The notes: generated from the sequence alone by a model not told the origin. A stretch of 64,000 nt of DNA from Herbaspirillum autotrophicum (GCF_001189915.1 NZ_LFLS01000022.1:1-64000), one strand, 5' to 3'. Numbered from the stretch's first letter, positions 56,355 to 64,000 are shown. Numbers and translations: made by a program.

Positions 56355-57356
56355 ATGTCCGATATCAGCGATTCCCAGGCCAACCAGCCAGACTCTCCAT
56401 CACCATCTTCATCTGCGGCATCTGCCCAGGCGTCGTCTGCAGCATCGGCGGCAGCGCCGGAGCAACATGTGCCGCCGGCCGGCCGCACGCCGCTGGTCAG
56501 CGATACGCCGTGGGCGCAAACCTGGAAACTGATCGGCGCCCGCTTCCGTGCGCTGTCAGACAAAGCCGGACGCCGCATCATGCAGCGCACGCTCAAGATC
56601 GGCATTTCAGCCCGCATCTTTCATCCCGAAAGCGGGGCCAAAGGCTTGCGCAGCAAGACGCTCCAATATCTGGAGGAATCGATTGCGCAATGGGTCATGT
56701 CACGCGATGTGCTGGTGTTCATGATTCCCACCGTCAATACCAATGGCTTGGTGCATCCGAGTAATATCCGTTTGCGCGATTACGCCAAGCACCTGGATGG
56801 CCTGGTATTACAGGGCGGCGCCGATGTCTCGCCGCAAAGCTACGCCGAGGCGGCCACACGGCCGGAATGGAGTGGTGATCGTGTGCGCGACATGTATGAA
56901 TTGGAGCTGCTGCATGAGTTTGTCGAAGCCGGCAAACCGGTGCTGGGCATTTGCCGTGGCTGCCAACTGATCAATGTCGCCTTCGGCGGCACGCTGTATC
57001 AGGACATTGCATCCGATGTGCCGACCGCGATTGCCCACGTCAACGATCTGTACGACAGCAATTACCACGAACTCAGTTTTCCGCCCGGGTCGACGCTGGC
57101 ATCGCTGCTCAATGTGAAGAATGCCACCGTCAATTCGATTCACCATCAGGCCGTCAAGGATCTGGGACGCGATCTGGCGATTGAAGCCGTGTCCGGTCCC
57201 GATAACATCGTCGAAGCCATTCGCTATCGCAAGGCGCCGTTTGTGATGGGCTTGCAGTGGCATCCGGAATTCCATCGTGCCGGTGGTCCGGCCCTGCTTG
57301 ACTGCATGCCAATTCTGGATGGCTTTCTGCGGGCGGCGCGGGAAACCCGGTTCTGA
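56355..57356 (+). CDS. Class I glutamine amidotransferase (gamma-glutamyl-GABA hydrolase-like)
   Basis: 333 residues from ATG 56355 (TTG 56346 possible). Residues 1-50 are a Ser/Ala/Pro/Gln-rich leader not typical of the family. The core then starts LKIGISARIFHPE. The nucleophile is Cys200 in GICRGCQLIN, and WHPEFH supplies His303 and Glu305. LVLQGGADVSP is the oxyanion region. PuuD-type enzymes hydrolyse gamma-glutamyl bonds in putrescine catabolism, but no other puu genes are nearby. It sits between the antiporter pair and toxin-like gene 4. Confidence 0.82.
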   Translation: MSDISDSQANQPDSPSPSSSAASAQASSAASAAAPEQHVPPAGRTPLVSDTPWAQTWKLIGARFRALSDKAGRRIMQRTLKIGISARIFHPESGAKGLRSKTLQYLEESIAQWVMSRDVLVFMIPTVNTNGLVHPSNIRLRDYAKHLDGLVLQGGADVSPQSYAEAATRPEWSGDRVRDMYELELLHEFVEAGKPVLGICRGCQLINVAFGGTLYQDIASDVPTAIAHVNDLYDSNYHELSFPPGSTLASLLNVKNATVNSIHHQAVKDLGRDLAIEAVSGPDNIVEAIRYRKAPFVMGLQWHPEFHRAGGPALLDCMPILDGFLRAARETRF

Positions 57357-57374
57357 GCGGAATTTCTGCTGCTG

Positions 57375-60300
57375 TTATCGGTTGTGGGTCCAGGAATGTG
57401 CATTGCCGGTCCGATGAATCCTGTTCAGCGGCAGCAGCTTTTGCTCCCACATATTGATTTGAGCATGCATCTCCGGACTGATCTGGCAGTGGTCGCGCAA
57501 TTTGATGGCTTCGCGAATCTGTCGCATGGCAGGTAGTCTGTCGCCGATGACATGGTCAAATACATCAGGTCCGGTGATGTAGGAGATATCCTGCATGTAT
57601 TGATGAAAACGTGCCAGTTGCTGTGCATAGGTGTCTGACGCGGTCCGATCGAAACGGCCGGCCGGCGGTGCGGGTTTTACCGGCCGTTGATTTGTATAAA
57701 CGGATTTTTTTTCCAGATAGCGCCGGTAGCTTTCTTCCGAGACGGCCTCCAGCGTGGGATTCTTTGCCCGGGTACCGAAGACGCTGTTGTTGTATTGCGT
57801 ATCCAGTTTCAACGTGTTGTGTGATAGCGGCGACGACAATGCCAGCCCGTCGCCGGCAGTTTTGAGGACGCCGGGAAGTGCGGTCAAGGTGTCGTCGGTA
57901 TCGATATAGAGACCGCCTTCACGAAACAGAAGCCGATAGCGGATCACATCTGCGGCCGAGGCAAAATTGGAGTTGCCGGGTTTGCCAAGGGCGGCCTGAT
58001 ATTGTTCGAAGTATTTGCTTTGTTCGAATTCACGGTAGAACGGACTGTGTTCCAGTGTAGTTGGCCCGATGTGTGGCGCCAGCAAACCCAGATTGCGTCT
58101 GTTGCTGGCGAATACTGCCGGGTCACTGTTGGAAAGATAGAGGTGGCTGCTGTAGCCGGACCCTGCCGCGATCAGGGCGTTGCTCTCAAGGTTTTTCAGG
58201 ATGGTGTCAGGTATCACCTTGTTGCCCACCCATATGCTGTAAATATTCTTCGGAATGGCTTGCAGGCTTGATGCCCGTGGTGCGGCAAAGTTCAGCGGCA
58301 ATTCGAGGTCAATGCCCATGGCGCGCAAGCTTGCTTCGCGCTGCACGTCGGTAATGACACGGGCGGCACCGGCCAGCTTTGTCATCCCCGTTTCACCGGG
58401 TACGTAGAGCTCACTCTGATCGAATGTTTCGCCAAATGTTTCGACGCCATCAAGCACGCCAAATGCATTTTTCTGAAAGTCGTATTCGACTGACATTTTT
58501 CTGCCCTGGATTTCGGCGTTCCACGATGTACCCTGCACCGGATCGTGTTCTTTCCGCACGACGTTGCTCACCCAGGGATCGGGAGCAATTCTGCTCGGGC
58601 TGATGCTGCTGTATGGATTATCACCAGCGACGCGGCTGGACCCGCCGCCGCCGGCCAATGACAACTTGCGCCACGTCTGGTTCGCGTCGGGCGCGCCGTA
58701 GCCGGCCGATTTAAGCTGGCCGGAATGCAGCGGGTCCCAGGCAAACAGGTCGCGGTAAGTGTTGGTGTTTTTGCTGGAATGCCAGTAGAAGTAGGTCTGA
58801 CCGTCAATTTTCACACTGGCCATGCCATTGGGGGCGTGGAGTGATGCCGGCGCTGTCTTGGTTGTCGGCGATGGCTTGTGCGTGACTGCTGCGCGGGCAG
58901 CGGATGATGCCGCCCGGGACGCAGGTACGTGCAATTTTGGCGCCGCGGTGAGCGCAGCTGTGGCGGCGTTTCCCAAATGATTGAGACCGGAAAAGATTTC
59001 TTCCAGTGCCATGTCGTTGTTGCCGCGTTGACGCTCCTGATGAGCGTTGTAGAAAGCATAGGTGGCGCGCCCCAATGACAAGGGTATCGCCACCACCGGG
59101 GGCAGGAAAATGCCGGCGATATCCAGCGTGGTATTGAATTTGTTCCACCGGGCCTGACGCTCGATATCGGCATTGCTGGTGCTGCGGACAGCGGCATCGG
59201 CAAGGATGCGCCCGGCCTGACGACGATAACAGGCGTTCAGGAAATCCTCGGGCATGAGGGTGTCGGTTACCTGGGCTTCAGCGACGCCGCCGGTCAGTAA
59301 TATTTTCAGCTGGCCCTGACGACCAGGATCTGCCTGTCGCCACAGATAGTCGCGCATGGCAGGTGCGTTGATGAAATCCTGATTCATCTGTGCGCGGTTG
59401 GCATATTCGCGCAGGCGTTTGCCGTCTGGCGCTGCTGGCGTATAGACAACCACCCTGGCGGCAGCCTGGTTTGGAATGTAGGGGGCAGAAGACATTGCCG
59501 GTCCGGAATGCGGGTGGAATGCAGGCGGTGGTGCAAAGATCAGAATGTCATTCAGCGGGATATCGTTGATACGCAAATCCCGTGGTTGTACGGTTTTGAC
59601 ATTGACGGTTTGTGGATTGACGCGGGCCCGCGTAGCGGTCAGCGCAGCATGTACCCAGTGCATGGCTGGTGCTGAAATTTCGTTGCCTATCCTGGCTTCG
59701 CGCGCATCGAGTTGCAATCGTGCTTGCATAAATGCCGCGTAAGCCTGTGCTCTGGCCCTGGCTTCCGGAGAATCCAGCAGATGTGACTGCAATAATTCCT
59801 GGTAATGCCGGCTGATGTCCAATGCACGGACGGTATCTGTCAGATATTGGTGTGTCAGTGCCGGCAGTGGTTGCCCCAGTGTATTTGTGACAGTGATTTT
59901 CTTTTGATAAGACTGATCAAGTGGCGTGGTATTGGCCAGCGCCAGCGCTGTGAGTGTCATCGTCGAGGTGCGCTCTTCCGTACAGGTGTGGACGTAAGGT
60001 TGCGTTTGGGCTGTGCGTTCATAGGTGGTGACCTTGATCTGATCGGGATCGATATCGAGTTGCAAATCCTGCCTGATTCGTTCCTGTACTTTGGTGCGGG
60101 CGTACCGGTTCAGGAAATCCGGAGCGAGATACTGTCGCATGTCAGGCAGGCCGCTGGTCTGGGTGTTGTGCAATGCGACCTGGTATTGCGTCAGTTCTTC
60201 GGTCCATTTGCTGCGGTCAGCAGCACTGGCGTTCTGCAGAAACTGATCTACCTGTTGTTGCAGACGCTCCTGTATCGTGCCCTGGATGTCAAACATGGCC

Positions 60301-61607
60301 TGCACAGTTTGTGCCGCATCGGGCGCCAGCCGTTGCCGGCCGGCATAGGTAATATCGCGCACTTGCTGATTCAGAAGGGATTGAATGCTATCGGGCAGGG
60401 CATGTTCGCGGGCGACCGCAACATAAGCAAAGGGCGAGGCCGCCCTCACGCTATTGTCGATCCCGGCGGCGCGTTGCCGGTCTTCGCGCGCGACAAAATT
60501 GAGCAAGATGTCGCGCTGTTCCTTGAAATCGAATATTTGTTGCAAGGTTCTCTTGTAGATGTTGGACGAAGCAAATTCCATGATCGGCTGGCCGGGTATC
60601 ATCAGCATCACCGGGCCGGTCGTCGCCGCCGGTGACTCATCGGGGCTGCGTGTGAATACGACAATGCCGGAAAACGGAATGTCGCCGGCTTCGTCTTGCA
60701 GTCTCAGCGTAAAACTGGCTGGCGTCGGTTTGTCGTTGCCGTCCATCAGCCAGCGCGCCACCGGCACGGCAGGCGCGCCTTCGGTGGTTCTCAGCTTCTG
60801 TTCGATCAGACGCTGAGTGGCATATTTCTCGGTGAGCCATGCCGCAGGTGTCTTGCCCTGACCGAGAGTGGTGTCGGGGCGATGCCAGAATCGTTCAAAT
60901 GCCTTTCGATAATTGCGCGTGGCTTGATTGATGCTGTTTTCCAGAATTTTTTCAAAAGCGACGAGGTGAGATGCGCCGGCGGCCATTCCCGGAACTGTCT
61001 GCGCCGGATTGGCATTATCCCGGGAATAAAAGAAGCCGGTTCTGGAGACGGTGTAGGTGGGCGTCGAGCCGTTGGCCAGTGCCGTCTGCAATACCTCCGT
61101 GAGCGTATGCGATGCAATTGGGATGCGGATGCCGATCCGGCCATGGTCCGGCAGCTCGAGCTCTTCTTCCTCATATTCCGTTATATAAATGAGATCGGGG
61201 TCAAGTGGCCCGGGCGCACGGGGAAATGCGGCCTGCAACGCCGCCAGATAGGCTTGCTTCGTCATGCGCTGAAAATCCGGCTGGCGTTGCAGCAGACGGG
61301 CTATTTCCTGATGCGTATCGCGCAGCTGTGCGCCCGGCAGCGCCGCAGACCGCGTTTGTGCAGCGACCATATCGATGCTGCGGACAGGGCGCCGTGGCGG
61401 TGAAGTGTAGATACGGCTGTGCTCCGGTTTGGCAACAGAGGGCGGTAACCCCGACAAGTTACCGGCCGATGCAAACGCGGCGCACACCGGTTGTTGCTGT
61501 GACGCATCGCCGGTTGGCGGAAGGGAGGATTGCTGCCGTGCTTGGCGCAGGGCCGGTCGGGACAGGAGATTATCGGTCGAGCTGCAAGCGGGAGGGATTC
61601 TGATCAT
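57375..61607 (-). CDS. Giant toxin-like protein 4 with GT44-type glycosyltransferase domain
   Basis: 1,410 residues from ATG 61607 (GCCATG context as in the other three). Ser/Gln/Pro-rich N-terminus without signal. Trunk: TYTVSRTGFFYSRDNAN, GIVVFTRSP...VMLMIPGQPIMEF, VVVYTPAAPDGKRLREYAN, DIAGIFLPPVVAIPLSLGRA and YFYWHSSKNTNTYRDLFAWD. The catalytic domain has IWVGN, then Asp1220, Arg1223, Tyr1234, Asp1236 and Asp1238 (LYIDTDDT), TcdB spacing. Compared with copies 2 and 3 it has an extra loop of about 12 residues after YLEKKSVYTNQRP. It lies 4 kb from the other three, with three unrelated genes between. It is the most divergent of the three GT copies. Confidence 0.82.
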   Translation of the reverse strand: MIRIPPACSSTDNLLSRPALRQARQQSSLPPTGDASQQQPVCAAFASAGNLSGLPPSVAKPEHSRIYTSPPRRPVRSIDMVAAQTRSAALPGAQLRDTHQEIARLLQRQPDFQRMTKQAYLAALQAAFPRAPGPLDPDLIYITEYEEEELELPDHGRIGIRIPIASHTLTEVLQTALANGSTPTYTVSRTGFFYSRDNANPAQTVPGMAAGASHLVAFEKILENSINQATRNYRKAFERFWHRPDTTLGQGKTPAAWLTEKYATQRLIEQKLRTTEGAPAVPVARWLMDGNDKPTPASFTLRLQDEAGDIPFSGIVVFTRSPDESPAATTGPVMLMIPGQPIMEFASSNIYKRTLQQIFDFKEQRDILLNFVAREDRQRAAGIDNSVRAASPFAYVAVAREHALPDSIQSLLNQQVRDITYAGRQRLAPDAAQTVQAMFDIQGTIQERLQQQVDQFLQNASAADRSKWTEELTQYQVALHNTQTSGLPDMRQYLAPDFLNRYARTKVQERIRQDLQLDIDPDQIKVTTYERTAQTQPYVHTCTEERTSTMTLTALALANTTPLDQSYQKKITVTNTLGQPLPALTHQYLTDTVRALDISRHYQELLQSHLLDSPEARARAQAYAAFMQARLQLDAREARIGNEISAPAMHWVHAALTATRARVNPQTVNVKTVQPRDLRINDIPLNDILIFAPPPAFHPHSGPAMSSAPYIPNQAAARVVVYTPAAPDGKRLREYANRAQMNQDFINAPAMRDYLWRQADPGRQGQLKILLTGGVAEAQVTDTLMPEDFLNACYRRQAGRILADAAVRSTSNADIERQARWNKFNTTLDIAGIFLPPVVAIPLSLGRATYAFYNAHQERQRGNNDMALEEIFSGLNHLGNAATAALTAAPKLHVPASRAASSAARAAVTHKPSPTTKTAPASLHAPNGMASVKIDGQTYFYWHSSKNTNTYRDLFAWDPLHSGQLKSAGYGAPDANQTWRKLSLAGGGGSSRVAGDNPYSSISPSRIAPDPWVSNVVRKEHDPVQGTSWNAEIQGRKMSVEYDFQKNAFGVLDGVETFGETFDQSELYVPGETGMTKLAGAARVITDVQREASLRAMGIDLELPLNFAAPRASSLQAIPKNIYSIWVGNKVIPDTILKNLESNALIAAGSGYSSHLYLSNSDPAVFASNRRNLGLLAPHIGPTTLEHSPFYREFEQSKYFEQYQAALGKPGNSNFASAADVIRYRLLFREGGLYIDTDDTLTALPGVLKTAGDGLALSSPLSHNTLKLDTQYNNSVFGTRAKNPTLEAVSEESYRRYLEKKSVYTNQRPVKPAPPAGRFDRTASDTYAQQLARFHQYMQDISYITGPDVFDHVIGDRLPAMRQIREAIKLRDHCQISPEMHAQINMWEQKLLPLNRIHRTGNAHSWTHNR

Positions 61608-61656
61608 GGCAAGAGTCCAAAGCAAGTTGGTCCCAGGTGGACATTGCCGCAAAGAA

Positions 61657-61709
61657 AATAGTTTCATTTTGACAATTTTGCATGATGGTGTGCGAGATGC
61701 GGTTGAATC
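61657..61709 (-). promoter_or_regulatory. Conserved upstream element of toxin-like gene 4 (weaker)
   Basis: GATTC (61705-61709) and TGAAACTATT (61657-61665 for GAAACTATT) on the minus strand. Block spacing is one base shorter than in the other copies, and the second block has an extra A. It ends 53 bases before the ATG, as in copy 1. Confidence 0.4.
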
Positions 61710-61712
61710 ATT

Positions 61713-62120
61713 TCACCGGTGTTGATGCCTCATTCCTGATCGGATGCAATGTGCCTGATTGCTGTAGGCACAGATTTTTTTTGTACGGTGATGCTGCGCG
61801 GAGCGGCTACTGTCGCTGCCCCGCGCGATACGCCAGTCATCATGGCGTGGCTTCGTTTTCGGCACGACATTGGGGGCGGGTGCGGGACCGGGCGCCCCGA
61901 CGATTTTGCGAATCATGCCGATGGCTTTGCCTGTAGCGTCGTGGCAGTGTATAAAGACAGTGTCAGCGCGCAGCGGTGTAATTTCGACAAGTTCATGCGT
62001 TTCCTGAAACTTATGCGCGAGAAACTCATCGAAACTAGCCGGTGCCGTCTGGTATCGGCATAGCGAATGCACTGCTGCCTCATTCTGGTCCGATGGTGCT
62101 TCAGGTTTGACTTCAGTCAA
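61713..62120 (-). CDS. Hypothetical protein, doubtful
   Basis: A 135-residue frame with a TTG start and no clear ribosome site. The first 95 residues look protein-like (SFDEFLAHKFQETHELVEIT and GKAIGMIRKIVGAPG); the tail is basic and irregular. I do not recognise a family. It may be a decayed gene, and it overlaps the region upstream of toxin-like gene 4. Apart from it, the 545 bases between that gene and the YqjD-like gene hold only the toxin promoter element. Confidence 0.3.
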   Translation of the reverse strand: MTEVKPEAPSDQNEAAVHSLCRYQTAPASFDEFLAHKFQETHELVEITPLRADTVFIHCHDATGKAIGMIRKIVGAPGPAPAPNVVPKTKPRHDDWRIARGSDSSRSAQHHRTKKICAYSNQAHCIRSGMRHQHR

Positions 62121-62152
62121 AGCCGGTGTATTTATTTAATAGGAGAATCCTC

Positions 62153-62458
62153 ATGACAAAGTCTGCCCTTAAAACAGTGAGAAACGATATGAAAACTCTG
62201 GTCAAAGATGCACAAGAGCTGTTCCGCGAAGCCGCTTCGGCAACCGGCGACAAAGCCGACGAGCTGCGCAACAAAGGACTGACATTGCTGGAAGCTGCAG
62301 TGGAAACTGCGCAGAATGCACACACTGCCGCCATCGAGAAGGGCAAGGTCGTCGCCGCTCGCACTGATGATTACGTACATGAAAATCCATGGCGTGCCGT
62401 GGCCATTTCAGCCGGACTCGGCTTGCTGGTCGGCCTCGTCATCGGTCGCAGCAAATAA
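62153..62458 (+). CDS. DUF883-family (YqjD/ElaB) membrane-anchored protein
   Basis: 101 residues from ATG 62153 with AGGAG at 62141-62145. An amphipathic helical N-terminal part (LKTVRNDMKTLVKDAQELFREAAS) is followed by the conserved C-terminal YVHENPWRAVAISAGLGLLVGLVIGR, which is a single membrane span ending in a basic tail. Homologues associate with ribosomes at the inner membrane in stationary phase. First gene of a three-gene set. Confidence 0.9.
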   Translation: MTKSALKTVRNDMKTLVKDAQELFREAASATGDKADELRNKGLTLLEAAVETAQNAHTAAIEKGKVVAARTDDYVHENPWRAVAISAGLGLLVGLVIGRSK

Positions 62459-62472
62459 GTACCCCGCAGACG

Positions 62473-62865
62473 ATGGAACATAAGCATCCTCAGTCTGAGT
62501 CTGGCAATCCCGGCCTGGTGGCCGGATTGCTGGGCATCACCCGCAACCTGCTGGCATTGATCATCAACCGCATTGAACTGGCCGCGCTGGAATTTTCCGA
62601 AATCGGCGCCAATCTGGTTCGTTTCGTGGTGATGTTCTCGCTGGCAATCGTCGCCTTGTGGTTTGCCGTCGCATTCTGGACGGTGCTGCTGGTCTTTCTC
62701 GCCTGGGAATCGTGGGGCTGGAAAATTCTGTTTTTGTTCGGCGCATTGTTTACTGCCATCGCCGGGATTCTGGCCTGGCAGGCAAGAGCATTGCTGCAAA
62801 AAGAAAAACTGGCGCTGCCGGCCACCATGGCGGAGTTGCGTAAAGACCGCGATGCCTTGCTGTAA
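62473..62865 (+). CDS. YqjE-like phage-holin-family membrane protein
   Basis: 130 residues from ATG 62473. Two strong membrane spans (LVRFVVMFSLAIVALWFAVA and ILFLFGALFTAIAGILAW) are preceded by LGITRNLLALIINRIELAALEFSEI, the conserved YqjE start. It is 14 bases after the YqjD-like gene, as in the yqjCDEK arrangement. Function not established. Confidence 0.85.
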   Translation: MEHKHPQSESGNPGLVAGLLGITRNLLALIINRIELAALEFSEIGANLVRFVVMFSLAIVALWFAVAFWTVLLVFLAWESWGWKILFLFGALFTAIAGILAWQARALLQKEKLALPATMAELRKDRDALL

Positions 62866-62876
62866 ATGAGGAAAGC

Positions 62877-63263
62877 ATGACGCAAGATCACAAATCCGAA
62901 ATGACGACAGAAGAACGCAAGCGCTTGCTGCTGGCAGAAGGTGCCTTGCTGCGGATCGGCATCATGGATGCGCGCAGCGTTGTGCGCGGCAATCTGAATC
63001 CCGAGTCGCTGGCAAAAGGCGCACTCAACCGTGTTGTCGGCGCTGCCTATTCGACCTTCGGCGGCGCATTTTCGGGCGGCAACCTGCAGGCCTTGTCACC
63101 GTTGCTGATTGGTGGGGTATCCCTGTTGACCAAGCGTTATCTGCGCAAGCCGCTCATGTATGGCAGTGTGATCAGCGCTGTCGCCAGCCTTGCGTATTAT
63201 CTGAGCAAAAAAAAGAAGCGGCCCGACAGCGATGCTGATGCATCCGTGCCGGACGGTGAATGA
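62877..63263 (+). CDS. Hypothetical protein, third gene of the yqjDE-type set
   Basis: 128 residues starting 11 bases after the YqjE-like gene. The N-terminal half is charged (TTEERKRLLLAEGALLRIGIM), the middle Gly/Ala-rich. LLIGGVSLLTKRYLRKPLMYGSVISAVASLAYYL forms one or two membrane segments before a lysine-rich, acidic tail. In position it corresponds to YqjK-type genes, but the sequence is not clearly YqjK. Confidence 0.7.
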   Translation: MTQDHKSEMTTEERKRLLLAEGALLRIGIMDARSVVRGNLNPESLAKGALNRVVGAAYSTFGGAFSGGNLQALSPLLIGGVSLLTKRYLRKPLMYGSVISAVASLAYYLSKKKKRPDSDADASVPDGE

Positions 63264-63318
63264 AAAAAATCAATACAGGCACGCTGCTCGGGCGGTACGT
63301 GTCGCGAAAGGAAATATC

Positions 63319-63975
63319 ATGCGTAAATTGATGACCGTCGGCGCACTGGCGCTGACACTGGCAGCCACCGGCTGTGCCGACATGTCTGCCACTCAACGTG
63401 GCACGGCCACCGGTGCCGGCATCGGCGCCGGTCTGGGCGGCATCCTCGGTGCGGCCACCGGTGGTGGCGGTGGCGGTCGTGCAGTTGGCGGTGCGGCCAT
63501 CGGCGGCGCGCTTGGCGCGGTCATCGGCAACGTCTGGTCTACCCGCATGGAAAACCAGAAACGTGCGATGGAGCAGGCAACCGCCGGCACCGGCGTGCAG
63601 GTGACCCAGACTGCGGATAATCGCCTGAAGCTGGAAATCCCGAGCGATATTTCTTTTGATACCGGCCGCGCCGACATCAAGCCGAATTTCCGTCCGGTGC
63701 TCGATAAATTCGCGACGACGCTCAATGACAATCCGGCGACCACGGTCACCATCGTCGGTCATACCGACAGTACCGGCAGCGATGCGATCAATAATCCTTT
63801 GTCGATGGAACGCGCCAGCCGCACACGCGATTACCTGAGCGCCCGCGGCGTCAATGGCAACCGCTTCCGGGTGGAAGGACATGGTTCCCACGAGCCGCTC
63901 GTGGACAACAACACGGAAGCCAACCGCGCGCGCAATCGCCGGGTCGAGATTTTCGTCGCTGAACCACAGCGTTGA
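63319..63975 (+). CDS. OmpA-family lipoprotein
   Basis: 218 residues from ATG 63319 (AAAGGA at 63307-63312). A lipoprotein signal ends at Cys19 (ALTLAATGC). Residues 35-78 are a glycine-zipper stretch (GAGIGAGLGGILGAATGGGGGG ... GGALGAVIG). The OmpA/MotB peptidoglycan-binding domain has DISFDTGRADIKPNF, VTIVGHTDSTGSDAINNPLS and RVEGHGSHEP...NRARNRRVEI. It probably anchors the outer membrane to peptidoglycan. Confidence 0.93.
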   Translation: MRKLMTVGALALTLAATGCADMSATQRGTATGAGIGAGLGGILGAATGGGGGGRAVGGAAIGGALGAVIGNVWSTRMENQKRAMEQATAGTGVQVTQTADNRLKLEIPSDISFDTGRADIKPNFRPVLDKFATTLNDNPATTVTIVGHTDSTGSDAINNPLSMERASRTRDYLSARGVNGNRFRVEGHGSHEPLVDNNTEANRARNRRVEIFVAEPQR

Positions 63976-63979
63976 GCGG

Positions 63980-63996
63980 GCGGGCACCACGCCCGC
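63980..63996 (+). terminator. Hairpin after the OmpA-family gene
   Basis: GCGGGC and GCCCGC enclose a five-base loop four bases after the stop codon at 63975. The window ends before any T-run could be seen, so terminator function is probable but not proven. Confidence 0.5.
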
Positions 63997-64000
63997 ACGT

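Noticed and set aside
13863-57356. Campylobacter-type O-methyl phosphoramidate pathway (kinase-nucleotidyltransferase plus gamma-glutamyl hydrolase)
   Set aside because: The amidotransferase is over 40 kb from the fusion gene and no glutamine-kinase-like protein is seen, so the link is too weak.
1-64000. CRISPR arrays, tRNA or rRNA genes, complete insertion sequences
   Set aside because: No regularly spaced repeats, no tRNA-like cloverleaf with CCA context, and no transposase with terminal repeats were recognised by eye; a dedicated scan could still find a tRNA missed here.

Overview
The window is about 64 kb of moderately high-GC bacterial chromosome. Its housekeeping genes (glmS, glmU, ttcA, folB, a MidA-type methyltransferase, a Do-family protease, a KefC-type antiporter and a YqjD/YqjE set) and their arrangement suggest a betaproteobacterium of the Burkholderiales, perhaps Oxalobacteraceae. 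That placement is inference from gene style and content; no rRNA or other phylogenetic marker is present.

Layout. 1-5.3 kb: broken autotransporter and MORN-like fragments, a short-chain dehydrogenase with a divergent LysR regulator, a Na/Pi-type transporter, and a 0.6 kb stretch without a gene. 5.3-9.4 kb: glmS, a divergent Lrp-type regulator and glmU, which together supply UDP-GlcNAc. 9.7-27.3 kb: a long plus-strand glycan cluster with two glycosyltransferase-like proteins, an unknown 606-residue protein, two unusual nucleotidyltransferase fusions, rfbF, rfbH, a NeuB-like synthase, a thiamine-diphosphate enzyme, an NAD-dependent epimerase/reductase, a phytanoyl-CoA-dioxygenase-like protein and three methyltransferases. 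27.4-31.1 kb: the opposing minus-strand operon rfbG-galE-rfbC-rfbD. RfbF, RfbG and RfbH together give the CDP-3,6-dideoxyhexose route as far as the E1 dehydrase step. The thiamine enzyme and the reductase suggest a branched (yersiniose- or caryophyllose-like) sugar.

31.5-39.4 kb: ordinary genes (queuosine-precursor-type transporter, ttcA, folB, a pteridine-reductase-like SDR, MidA, DUF2905), then a PmrA/QseB-type two-component system followed by a periplasmic Do protease. PmrA-like direct repeats lie upstream of both the regulator and the protease, which suggests one envelope-stress circuit.

39.5-61.6 kb holds the most striking content: four giant minus-strand proteins (1,410-1,618 residues) with a common trunk. 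Three end in a domain that reproduces the catalytic spacing D-x2-R-x10-Y-x-D-x-D of the large clostridial glucosylating toxins (TcdA/TcdB, GT44). The fourth carries a different C-terminal region. All four have a matching upstream element at a nearly fixed distance from the start codon, and none has a Sec signal. They look like a paralogous, C-terminus-swapping effector/toxin family. A KefC/KefF-like pair and a class I glutamine amidotransferase sit between the third and fourth copies.

62.1-64 kb: a YqjD/ElaB-YqjE-like membrane set and an OmpA-family lipoprotein. I saw no tRNA, rRNA, CRISPR array or complete insertion sequence.
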